DNA of 21,391 nt from CAYTOJ01 sp964439415 (lineage in GTDB: Bacteria; Pseudomonadota; Alphaproteobacteria; Rickettsiales; CAZAGG01). The notes under the pieces were generated by a model, which had not been told where the DNA came from, ran no database searches, and saw only the letters and a program-made list of their open reading frames with translations. The position numbers and the translations under genes were made by a program. Below, one piece after another: positions 7,903-14,398 of the stretch. The stretch lies in NCBI GenBank assembly GCA_964439415.1, contig CAYTOJ010000020.1, positions 1 through 21,391 on the forward strand, written 5' to 3'. Each line of letters begins with the position of its first letter. Position 1 is the first letter of the stretch.

Positions 7903-8184
7903 TTAGCCATTATGTGGATAGTGATAATCAAATGCTTCCGCGTCATTGAATTTCTTCGCCCCTTCCAACTCACCTGTCATACGCTGTTGCAATAAACTGG
8001 TGATGTAGGACGCGGTGGTGTGACACTCCCAGAATCGCTGGGTGATACGCTCGAATAGCTCCATGTCGGATGCTGTGGGCTTGTACCCCTTATCGCGTTT
8101 GTACTGGTACATGATCTCGACCGCGTCATCGAGCATCCACATCGCTTGCTCAAGTGGTGGTTTTGGTTTTCGCTTAAATAACAT
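7903..8184 (-). CDS. Small hypothetical protein (93 aa)
   Basis: I do not recognise this family. The 93-residue product starts MLFKRKPKPPLEQAMW, has a basic N-terminus, a predicted helical middle (MLDDAVEIMYQYKRDKG, MELFERITQRFWECHTTASYITSLLQQRM) and a His/Tyr-rich acidic tail ending YHYPHNG. There is no signal peptide or membrane segment, so it is probably cytosolic. I chose the internal ATG at 8184 over an upstream in-frame ATG at 8223 because AAGGGAG lies 6 bases before it and the extra residues would come from a structured leader. It faces fliI with only 22 bases between them and is followed by no visible terminator. The size and leader suggest a phage-like or accessory regulator, but this is a guess. 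Confidence 0.6.
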   Translation of the reverse strand: MLFKRKPKPPLEQAMWMLDDAVEIMYQYKRDKGYKPTASDMELFERITQRFWECHTTASYITSLLQQRMTGELEGAKKFNDAEAFDYHYPHNG

Positions 8185-8191
8185 GTAAAAC

Positions 8192-8385
8192 TCCCTTGCT
8201 TGCGGTGACGGCCACCAACACAAAATCTGCTGGTGACCGGGGAGTTTACAAACCTACTACAAGAGAGGTCGCGCTAACCTTTGGCCAGAGCCTATTGTAT
8301 ACGCCAACGCCTCCCCGACCCTACGGACGAGGAGTGCAAGTGACGGTTGCACAGAACCGCTTGTAGTAAGGGGTTGTAAAGCCCC
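8192..8385 (-). ncRNA. Highly structured leader upstream of the 93-aa gene
   Basis: On the minus strand, GGGGCTTTACAACCCC-TTACTACAAG (8385-8359) pairs almost fully with CTTGTAGTAGGTTTGTAAACTCCCC (8263-8239), enclosing about 95 bases. Inside is CGGTT-CTGTGC-AACCG. Nearer the gene, GGTCACCAGCA and TGTTGGTGGCC form an 11-bp stem with one G-U pair. This ends close to the ribosome-binding site at about 8190-8196. No ORF fits the block. It may be a cis-regulatory or antisense-type RNA resembling phage C4-type leaders in layout, or an inverted-repeat mobile element. Strand is assigned from the adjacent gene. Confidence 0.45.
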
Positions 8386-8386
8386 A

Positions 8387-8405
8387 AAGCTGAATGTTTC
8401 AGCTT
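8387..8405. other. Perfect 8-bp hairpin
   Basis: AAGCTGAA (8387-8394) and TTCAGCTT (8398-8405) form a perfect stem with a 3-base loop, directly abutting the structured block at 8239-8385. Neither strand has a following T-run, so a classical terminator is not supported. It may mark the outer end of the structured unit. Confidence 0.4.
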
Positions 8406-8516
8406 CAATGGGATGTATAAGTTATTTCAAATAAACAGTAAAGAATTTAGCTCGATAATTAATAAGCAAAATCATTAGACAAAAAGGCCATGTTTATTTA
8501 CTAAATCATTAGCATA

Positions 8517-8593
8517 GGGGACGTAGCTCAGCAGGATAGAGCGATAGATTCCTAATCTGTAGGTCGTGGGTTCGAATCCCGCCGTTCCCACCA
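8517..8593 (+). tRNA. tRNA-Arg (anticodon CCU)
   Basis: A complete 77-base cloverleaf is present. The acceptor stem GGGGACG/CGTTCCC has one G-U pair. The D-arm TAGCTCAGCAGGATAGAGC is standard. The anticodon stem ATAGA/TCTGT carries loop TTCCTAA with anticodon CCT at 8551-8553, reading AGG codons. The T-arm is GTGGG-TTCGAAT-CCCGC, and discriminator A plus CCA is genome-encoded (8590-8593). Accessory-looking DNA follows directly. tRNA-Arg genes are common integration sites, but no exact duplicate of the 3' end is visible downstream. Confidence 0.96.
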
Positions 8594-8674
8594 TTTTACG
8601 CCGAGCCCCTAAGGTTCCCAGATAGCCTCAAATTCTGGGTTCGCAAATATGGCTTCTCCATTTTTGAACATTGA

Positions 8675-8814
8675 TATATACTGCTCGACTATGAAGAATG
8701 CGGATTTTTGCAGTTAATCCGCGAGCAGTATATAAGCGCATGGGGCTGGATTGGCGGCCATGCGCAAAACAAAAAGGATATACCTACCGCACTCTTGAAG
8801 TGCGATAGGTATAT
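8675..8814 (+). repeat. Three-hairpin dispersed repeat, copy 2 (after tRNA-Arg)
   Basis: Hairpin 1 is a perfect 13-bp stem, TATATACTGCTCG (8675-8687) with CGAGCAGTATATA (8722-8734). It encloses GCGGATT (8700-8706) paired with AATCCGC (8716-8722), sharing base 8722. Hairpin 2 is GCGCATGG (8736-8743) with CCATGCGC (8758-8765). Hairpin 3 is ATATACCTACCGCACT (8778-8793) with AGTGCGATAGGTATAT (8799-8814), one mismatch, loop CTTGA. Order, spacing and loops match copy 1 at 160-301. Compared with copy 1, an A-T pair in hairpin 2 becomes G-C and a C-G pair in hairpin 1 becomes T-A. The element lies between tRNA-Arg and the unknown membrane protein gene and would read as an in-frame N-terminal extension of that gene. 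Confidence 0.78.
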
Positions 8815-8824
8815 AAAACAAAAA

Positions 8825-8852
8825 TCGGTTCGAGTCCCGATTGGAGTTCCCA
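8825..8852 (+). other. tRNA 3'-end-like fragment (T-loop and acceptor-like)
   Basis: GGTTCGAGTCCCG (8827-8839) matches the T-arm consensus and the same part of tRNA-Arg (GGTTCGAATCCCG) at all but one base. GTTCCCA (8846-8852) matches the tRNA-Arg acceptor end plus discriminator. No CCA follows, and the T-stem is one base short of normal pairing. The rest of a tRNA is missing. It could be a decayed attachment-site remnant or a recombination scar. Its GGAG also serves as the ribosome-binding site of the next gene. Confidence 0.4.
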
Positions 8853-9697
8853 TGATACATAATTGTTTTGGAGTAATTTTGGAGCATTTACACGCTTTTG
8901 CTACTTATCTCTATGTGACTGACTCACCAATGGGGATAGCTGCAGTGGGATCATTTTTTGGTGCTGTAGGTGGTTACGTAATGGTTATGATAACCAACCG
9001 GCGAGCAGAAGTAATTTCCAAAATTCGTCATACAAAAACAGCAATTGGAATTACGCACGATCTATTCAACATATTTTTGAGTCTTAAGAAGCAGCACGTT
9101 AAGTCCATGTGCGAACTATATGAATCTAAGAAGAAAGAATTTGTTGATGCAAAATCAGGAAAATTAAGTGGAATTCAAGAAATCACCATTCCTTTTGATA
9201 ATAAAACCATATCTTTTCCCTTCGTGGATTTTGAATTACTCAATTCCAAATTACTGGAGAAACCCGAATTGCCTTTACGGGCGCTTGTAATTGCAACTAC
9301 TCTAATCCGAGTGATTCACGAGTTAAAAAACCAAGTCAATTTTCGACATGGAGTTCTGGCGGAAGTAAATCAATTAGCTATGAAGTATGATCTTAATGAC
9401 CATGGTTTAGCATGTTTATATTATGGTATTCGCCTAGATAGAGCGGGTGGCAGTATTCAGTATGATACTTACTGTAATGTCATGAAAGCAATTAATGACT
9501 TTTGCGATGATGCTATTTGGTTTTCAAAAGAGCTTACGGCAGAACTAATCAAAGTGGGGAAAGAAACAGCTGGAAAGATTTATTTTGGAAGACCTAAAAT
9601 TGGTTTAGTTGATTATTCCGATATTGATCCATCCTTGCTACCTAAAGATGAGAATTACAAAGACTGGAGAGAAAAATTTAAACAAGCATCATCGTAA
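8852..9697 (+). CDS. Hypothetical protein with one N-terminal membrane segment
   Basis: I do not recognise this 281-residue protein. Residues about 25-47 (SPMGIAAVGSFFGAVGGYVMVMI) form a Gly/Ala-rich membrane helix followed by a positive NRRAEVISKIRH stretch, which suggests a cytosolic C-terminal domain. That domain is mostly helical with Lys/Glu-rich segments, ending in YKDWREKFKQASS. No catalytic motif is obvious. I chose ATG 8852, with GGAG 5 bases upstream, over the open frame's ATG at 8708, because the earlier start would translate the structured repeat and the tRNA-like fragment. The gene is visibly more AT-rich than the housekeeping genes, sits just after tRNA-Arg and precedes mobile debris, all consistent with horizontal acquisition. 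No partner gene is beside it. Confidence 0.7.
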   Translation: MIHNCFGVILEHLHAFATYLYVTDSPMGIAAVGSFFGAVGGYVMVMITNRRAEVISKIRHTKTAIGITHDLFNIFLSLKKQHVKSMCELYESKKKEFVDAKSGKLSGIQEITIPFDNKTISFPFVDFELLNSKLLEKPELPLRALVIATTLIRVIHELKNQVNFRHGVLAEVNQLAMKYDLNDHGLACLYYGIRLDRAGGSIQYDTYCNVMKAINDFCDDAIWFSKELTAELIKVGKETAGKIYFGRPKIGLVDYSDIDPSLLPKDENYKDWREKFKQASS

Positions 9698-9724
9698 TTT
9701 CTTCAAAATTTCTATTAAAAAATG

Positions 9725-9922
9725 GTAACTACCCAGCACCCCCTGCTGGAAATAACATATTGTAATATGTAAAATCGCAATCATTTGCAAAATGCTATTG
9801 GCCGCAGGATTTACATAAAGATGCCAATTTTATAGGATCTTTGGCAAAATCACAGTGCAGCCTGAATTTTATAATCCTAAATTACAGTATGTTACGCATG
9901 GCAGGGGGTGCTGGGCAGTTAC
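9725..9922. repeat. 198-bp element bounded by long inverted repeats
   Basis: The outer arms 9725-9746 (GTAACTACCCAGCACCCC...) and 9901-9922 are reverse complements at 21 of 22 positions. A second pair further in, TAACATATTGTAAT (9753-9766) and ATTACAGTATGTTA (9881-9894), matches at 13 of 14. The arms are therefore about 42 bp long around an AT-rich centre with no ORF. It could be a MITE, or two IS ends facing each other. No clear target duplication is visible. Confidence 0.6.
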
Positions 9923-10041
9923 AAAAAATGTAGCCCCAGCCGCTCCAAAAACCCTGCCCGTCGCAGCCAATAAACATACGCCATATTGAGCTTCACAATC
10001 GCCTGTCTTGTCTGGTCGCAGGTTCGCATAGCGTCTACAAC
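9919..10041 (-). pseudogene. Possible C-terminal remnant of a transposase
   Basis: On the minus strand an open stretch reads RTCDQTRQAIVKLNMAYVYW, continuing LRRAGFLERLGLHFL and a TAA stop lying in the last bases of the 9901-9922 inverted-repeat arm. A basic helical tail that ends exactly at an inverted repeat is typical of insertion-sequence transposases. No start codon, catalytic motif or full gene is present, and I cannot name the family. Treat it as a weak call based on layout. Confidence 0.25.
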
Positions 10042-10060
10042 CCCTCGCCATCTATTTTTG

Positions 10061-10109
10061 GAAACTGTTTTTCCAACAGTTTCTGGCGATAAGAAAAACC
10101 TTAGGTTTT
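10061..10109. other. Two adjacent hairpins in a gene-free stretch (9923-10325)
   Basis: GAAACTGTT (10061-10069) pairs perfectly with AACAGTTTC (10075-10083), and AAAACCT (10095-10101) pairs with AGGTTTT (10103-10109). Neither is followed by a strong T-run, so their role is unclear. Apart from the possible transposase tail, the stretch between 9923 and about 10325 shows no intact gene. Confidence 0.35.
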
Positions 10110-10325
10110 CTGCGCCTCACGCGATTTACTCCTGACTTGAGAATCCAAAAATTCGAGTTGTTTTTCTAAAGTACGGGGGCTTGAGAGTGCCTCATTATAT
10201 TTTTTGGGGAAAGTACGAATTTCTTTTAGTTAAGAGAATCCAGTAACTTGCTTGTATGGGGGGGTATCTCAACCACTTTGTGCAGTGGAGGGGGAATCGA
10301 GAGTTCGTGCCAACACCTGGGGAGT

Positions 10326-10738
10326 TACAAAAAATACACGAAACAGGTCGTTTTGCTGCTGGATGTGCTGCCGTAAGTAGCGATAGAAACCTGCTTTGCC
10401 ATGCTGGCGGCACTGCTATCAATCTTTTTGTGCGCGATATGCCGCGACTATCGGTAGATATCGATCTGACTTATGTACCCATAGAGGAGCGTGGTACGTC
10501 ATTGAAGCATATCGGCGAGGCACTAGTACACCATATGATTAAATATGACTGGTTAACACTCTCTATGAATGAACGAAATAAATATGGAGTACCAATAAAC
10601 CGACGATTCACTTCCACAGGCTCTATCCAACCATCAGTCATATTTGCGTGAATGGTGTACTAGAGCGCACCAGAGAGCGAATTGAAAATGCTGTCTCTAA
10701 TGTTCGTGTAAAACACAAAACACTTTCAAAAAGCAAAA
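10326..10738 (+). pseudogene. AbiEii/AbiGii-type nucleotidyltransferase toxin relic
   Basis: The fragment matches the N-terminal third of AbiEii-family proteins, the nucleotidyltransferase toxins of type IV toxin-antitoxin and phage-exclusion systems. The core GGTAINLFVRDMPRLSVD continues IDLTYVP and holds the GG and D-x-D (DID) nucleotidyltransferase residues. Three lesions are visible. An in-frame TAA (10374-10376) follows YTKQVVLLLDVLP. A frameshift near 10401-10406 separates ETCFAM from the GGTAINLF frame. A 133-bp MITE interrupts the frame after GEAL. With the MITE and one CTAG removed, translation resumes as HIGEALERTRERIENAV, then SNVRVKHKTLSKSK. The remaining two thirds of a typical gene (about 300 residues) are missing, cut off at the RTX terminator. 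No AbiEi-like antitoxin is seen upstream. The gene is dead. Confidence 0.75.
10527..10659. mobile_element. 133-bp MITE with CTAG target duplication
   Basis: The element begins TACACCAT and ends ATGGTGTA. Imperfect arms extend inward with a shared AAATATGACTG motif (left arm from about 10541, right arm its reverse complement near 10633-10645). It is flanked on both sides by CTAG (10523-10526 and 10660-10663). Deleting the element plus one CTAG (137 bp) restores a continuous AbiEii-like reading frame. It is too short to encode a transposase. CTAG target choice is compatible with IS5-type elements, but the parent family is not identified. Confidence 0.82.
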
Positions 10739-10758
10739 GGGCGGCTGAAAAGCCGCCC
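10739..10758 (-). terminator. Intrinsic terminator of the RTX gene
   Basis: GGGCGGCT (10739-10746) pairs perfectly with AGCCGCCC (10751-10758) around a GAAA/TTTC loop. On the minus strand the stem is followed by TTTTGCTTTTTG, a T-rich tail. It lies 26 bases past the RTX stop codon. The plus-strand side lacks a comparable T-run. Confidence 0.88.
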
Positions 10759-10784
10759 TCTCGTTATCTTAAGAATACTTACGA

Positions 10785-13700
10785 CTAAACAAATGCGAAG
10801 TCGCTGGCATCAATAGTGGATGTAGAAGAGATATTTGATATCGATCCAATCTCAACAACTGATGATCCTTCGGTAGTGGTAGCGTTAGCTGCCGTTGTAA
10901 TCACAACTATACCAAGGGATGAGCCTTTATCATAAACACCGATAAAGTTGGTAGCTGTTACAGTACCATCGGAACCTGTAGTGATGGTTCTATCACCTGC
11001 GGTTTGCAGAGCAGTTTGCAGTGCACTGGCATCAGCATACTCAGCACCATCGAACACGAAGATGTTGCTGGTAGCCGCAGGTGTAGTAGCATCAGCACTG
11101 ATGCGCGCAACTACTATAGTATCACTAGCAGCCTGAGCTGTCGGGTCAGATGTAGCACCAACTACTTCAGATAGCGCTGTTGCAAGTACACCAGAAGTAA
11201 ACGCACCAGTTTCACCTGAACCCGTGACATCAAATGCCAGGATATCAGCACCGGTAGAAGATGTAGCTGCGTCAAAGTCAGTAATAACATCTCCCGTTTG
11301 CGAGAGGCTACCGAAGATGAAGTAATCACTGCCTGAACCGCCAGTTAAGCTGTCCGCCCCGTTGTGACCAATCAGGGAGTCTGCACCCTCACCGCCGGAG
11401 AGAGTATCAGCACCTGCGTTACCAGTCAGCAAGTCAGCACCTGCAGCGCCTGAAAGGGTGTCAGTCCCTGCGCCTGCCGCCAGAACGTCAGCACCACCAC
11501 CACCAGTCAGTGACATATTAGTGGTAATACCACCAATGGATGCCAGAGCAACTGTAAGTACTGCAGAGCCTATAGCCGAACCATTAACAGTTATAAGGCT
11601 GCCAGTGATTCCGCTGTTATCGTAAGCATCAGCAAAAGTAATGGTAGTTGTTGCATCAGCAGCTACGAAGGTTTCGATGTTCTTGAAATCAGTACCATCC
11701 AGGTAAGTGCCGTTCAGAGCAGTACCTGATATATTGGTCAGAATATCAACGCCTTCTCCGCCGTCTACGTCCAGTGTAGCATCATCGTTAAGGTCAGTTG
11801 CATCATAAACGATAGTATCAGCACCGATATTACCTTTCAGGTAATCAGCACCTGCACCACCTTCCAGCCTGTCGCCAGCAGTTCCTGCAGCTATAAGGTC
11901 AGCACCTGAGCCACCAGTGATAGTGGTTGCGCTGCCAAAGTTTGCCATCAGGAGGGATTCATTGCTACCACTGTCAATAACAGTAGCAGACAATACTCCA
12001 CTTGCAGACAAGAAGGTAAGCTTGTCACCTGCATCATCAGCATCGTTATCACTACGAATCTGGATGGAGGTTGAGTTAAGTGCTACGATGTCAAGATTTG
12101 CAGCGTCATCAGTTGTACCGGTTCTGACTTTTGTAGTATCGTTGGTGGAAGCACCGGTAAGGTTAAATACATCCGTACCGTTATCATCCAAGGTAAAGTC
12201 TACAGTGTCGGAACCTGCGCCGGAATCAACAATCAAGCCAGTTCCTGTAGCACCAATTGCGCCTGTTGCAATGGTGATAAGGTCGTTATCAGCACCGCCA
12301 TCAATAGTATCAGCACCACCGGTTGCAGCAACTGCTATGGTATCAGCACCTGCATCACCAAAAATGCTGTCAGCCGCGTTTCCAGCAGCGATAGAATCGT
12401 TGCCTGCGCCGCCGTATACAAGGTCAGCACCTGTTGTTGCTGTAATGGTATCACCACCAGCGCCACCATATACGGTATTCGCACCAGCCGCAGCCGCGAT
12501 TGAATCATCACCTGCGTTGCCGAATATCAGGTCAGCGCCTGCACCACCAGTAATGGTATCAGCCGCGTCAGCCGTGTCAGCACCACCAACACCGCCATAA
12601 ACGGTAGCACCATCAGCACCTGCAGTCAGCACATCGCTATCACCGCCGCCGTATATTACGTCAGCGCCGCCGCCAGCATTTGTTATGCTGTCGTTACCAG
12701 CACCACCCCATACGAAGTCAGCGCCAGCACCAGAAGCGATACTGTCAGCACCAGCATTGCCATATATGTAGTCAATACCACCAGATCCATCAATAGTGTC
12801 AGCGGAATCAGATGTATCAGCTACACCACCACCACCATAGATAGTATCACCATCTGCACCACCAAGAAGGCTGTCAGAGCCAGCACCGCCAACGATTAAG
12901 TCAGCACCACCACCAGCATTTGTTACTGTATCGGAACCGTTGCCGCCGAACACGGTATCAGCACCAGCACCTGATGTAATGGTATCGTTACCTGCGTTAC
13001 CATAAATCCAGTCAGCACCATCGCCGGCGTTAAGCGTATCGTTGCCATCAGATGTATCAGCCGCTGCACTGCCACCAAACAGTGTATCAGAACCACTGCC
13101 GGATACTACGTTATCATCGCCTGCACCTGCAACAACATATACATTGCCGGTAATAGTACCAGCACTTGCAGCTACTGAGTCACCACCAGCACCACCAAAA
13201 ATGGTCGCCGTGCTGCCCGATGCGTAGCCAATCAGGTCAACTGTATCGTTACCGGCATTGGCATATATAAGGTCGTTACCATCGCCGCCGCCAATGAAAT
13301 CAGCGCCGTCAGCCGTATCAGCCACGCCAGTACCACCAAAAATGCTATCAGAGCCGGTTGTGGAAGAGGCAATAACAGCACCACCAACTATTGAGTCAGC
13401 ATCCGCGCCGCCGTAAATAACGTCATCGCCTGCATGACCGGCCAGAGTATCGTTACCACCACGGCCATAAATAACATCGTCACTGATAAAGTTATTAGCT
13501 GCCGAGGATGCGCTACCAACAACGGTTGACTGGTCATTAGCCAGATCATCAAGCACGGTGGCTGATGCGCCATCACCCACCCACAACTTGCTGCCACCGG
13601 AGAAGGTAACATTTGTTGTAGTGATAGCATTAAGCGTAGTAGCAAGTAGCGTCACCGAGCCAGAAGAGGTGGTCAGCACCAGATCAGAGCCGCTTGTGGC

Positions 13701-13805
13701 AATAGTCACCTGCTTAGCCGTAGCAGTGTTGAATGAAAGAACATCGCTGGCGGCATTAAAAGCCAAACTTTGGCCAAGGATATTTTCAAAGATATAAGTA
13801 GTCAT
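10785..13805 (-). CDS. RTX (hemolysin-type calcium-binding repeat) secreted protein
   Basis: This 1006-residue protein is dominated by GGxGxDxxx nonapeptides that bind calcium in a parallel beta-roll, mainly residues 112-510, about 630-670 and about 768-830. No N-terminal signal peptide is visible. The C-terminal 170 residues lack repeats and end IDASDFAFV, resembling a type I (ABC-exporter) secretion signal. No Cys is seen, Lys is rare, and Asp, Ala, Gly, Ser and Thr predominate. Within the repeat block an approximately 80-residue super-repeat recurs (about 245, 325 and 404), each starting with a VADTxDxAD-like insert. No protease, lipase or adenylate-cyclase domain is recognised, and no hlyB/hlyD/tolC genes adjoin. 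Size and composition resemble alphaproteobacterial S-layer proteins such as RsaA (about 1026 residues), but a surface adhesin is equally possible. AAGGGAG precedes the ATG, with its own promoter and terminator. Confidence 0.9.
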   Translation of the reverse strand: MTTYIFENILGQSLAFNAASDVLSFNTATAKQVTIATSGSDLVLTTSSGSVTLLATTLNAITTTNVTFSGGSKLWVGDGASATVLDDLANDQSTVVGSASSAANNFISDDVIYGRGGNDTLAGHAGDDVIYGGADADSIVGGAVIASSTTGSDSIFGGTGVADTADGADFIGGGDGNDLIYANAGNDTVDLIGYASGSTATIFGGAGGDSVAASAGTITGNVYVVAGAGDDNVVSGSGSDTLFGGSAAADTSDGNDTLNAGDGADWIYGNAGNDTITSGAGADTVFGGNGSDTVTNAGGGADLIVGGAGSDSLLGGADGDTIYGGGGVADTSDSADTIDGSGGIDYIYGNAGADSIASGAGADFVWGGAGNDSITNAGGGADVIYGGGDSDVLTAGADGATVYGGVGGADTADAADTITGGAGADLIFGNAGDDSIAAAAGANTVYGGAGGDTITATTGADLVYGGAGNDSIAAGNAADSIFGDAGADTIAVAATGGADTIDGGADNDLITIATGAIGATGTGLIVDSGAGSDTVDFTLDDNGTDVFNLTGASTNDTTKVRTGTTDDAANLDIVALNSTSIQIRSDNDADDAGDKLTFLSASGVLSATVIDSGSNESLLMANFGSATTITGGSGADLIAAGTAGDRLEGGAGADYLKGNIGADTIVYDATDLNDDATLDVDGGEGVDILTNISGTALNGTYLDGTDFKNIETFVAADATTTITFADAYDNSGITGSLITVNGSAIGSAVLTVALASIGGITTNMSLTGGGGADVLAAGAGTDTLSGAAGADLLTGNAGADTLSGGEGADSLIGHNGADSLTGGSGSDYFIFGSLSQTGDVITDFDAATSSTGADILAFDVTGSGETGAFTSGVLATALSEVVGATSDPTAQAASDTIVVARISADATTPAATSNIFVFDGAEYADASALQTALQTAGDRTITTGSDGTVTATNFIGVYDKGSSLGIVVITTAANATTTEGSSVVEIGSISNISSTSTIDASDFAFV

Positions 13806-13916
13806 TTAAGGTATCTCCCTTTGGTTAAACTGTAAATAAAAGCACCCAAGCGGCCTTTAAAGTGTTACAAAAAAGTTTTAGTAGGCGATCAGGATTCTGA
13901 TAGCTAATGTTGGGGT

Positions 13917-13945
13917 TAAGTACAAAAACAGAAAATGCATGTCAA
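13917..13945 (-). promoter_or_regulatory. Predicted promoter of the RTX gene
   Basis: On the minus strand a perfect -35 box TTGACA (13945-13940) is followed 17 bases later by TACTTA (13922-13917) as the -10 box. This would give a leader of about 100 bases containing the AAGGGAG ribosome-binding site near 13818-13824. The -10 match is modest, so the call rests on the consensus -35 box and ideal spacing. Confidence 0.5.
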
Positions 13946-14289
13946 CATTGAAAGCCTCTCGAATTACCCGGCGGCTACATTACTTGTGTATATCCCTATT
14001 TATGTTGCCGACGCGCAACACATTGCGCTCTGAAAATTCATTGGTGCCCATTACTACGGGTAATAAAATGTTGAGAATTGTTTTTAGATTTTCCATTCCA
14101 AGCACTCTTGAGGAGAGTCCCGATATATTGACTTATTGTTAGCCCATTGCTGCCTGATACTACGCTAAAGCTCAAAGCGGCAGGCTCACCAGATTCATGT
14201 GCTTGATATAGTGCTTGTGTATTAACTTTACAAAATCCATATATCAGATGCGCGGGTAATAAATTTGAGTAAAAATTAAATAACATTGT
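13946..14289. other. Gene-poor gap between the RTX promoter and nusG
   Basis: No convincing gene is seen. Open frames here are short, overlap the flanking promoter regions and lack ribosome-binding sites or recognisable motifs. secE and tRNA-Trp, the usual neighbours upstream of nusG, are absent. The stretch is AT-rich and probably holds upstream control sequence and possibly degraded coding DNA. Confidence 0.5.
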
Positions 14290-14319
14290 TTGACAAAACT
14301 TTTTTTTATTATATTGACA
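14290..14319 (+). promoter_or_regulatory. Probable promoter region of the nusG-rpl-rpo operon
   Basis: Two TTGACA hexamers occur at 14290-14295 and 14314-14319 with an intervening T-run and TATATT (14310-14315). No -10 box sits at an ideal 16-18 base distance from either, so the exact promoter is unsettled. The location about 80-110 bases before nusG, at the start of a highly expressed operon, supports a promoter here. Confidence 0.35.
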
Positions 14320-14398
14320 CCCCTTCCTTAAAGTTAAAACCATTCATCGAAATGAGAAGTGGCGTACAAAAGTTTTTATTCATCGGGCGAGGGGATAC

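Noticed and set aside
8594..8674. CCCAGA...TCTGGG stem just after tRNA-Arg as a terminator
   Set aside because: The stem is only 6 bp with a long loop and is not followed by a T-run.
160..8814. Palindromic repeats as a CRISPR array
   Set aside because: The copies are scattered kilobases apart, with no regular spacers and no cas genes.
10256..10334. N-terminal part of the 131-codon frame (MGGYLNHF...) as the true start of the AbiEii protein
   Set aside because: Family-like residues (YTKQVVLLLDVLP, ETCFAM) lie in a different frame over the same bases, so this stretch is a frameshift by-product.
11917..12600. Long plus-strand frame (227 codons) inside the RTX gene
   Set aside because: It is an antisense shadow of the repetitive GGxGxDxxx coding sequence, rich in Pro/Ala/Ser, with no start signal.
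14038..14343. Open frame on the minus strand (101 codons) in the gap before nusG
   Set aside because: It overlaps the likely nusG promoter, has no convincing ribosome-binding site or motif, and its codon content is unlike the real genes. It could at most be a degraded remnant.
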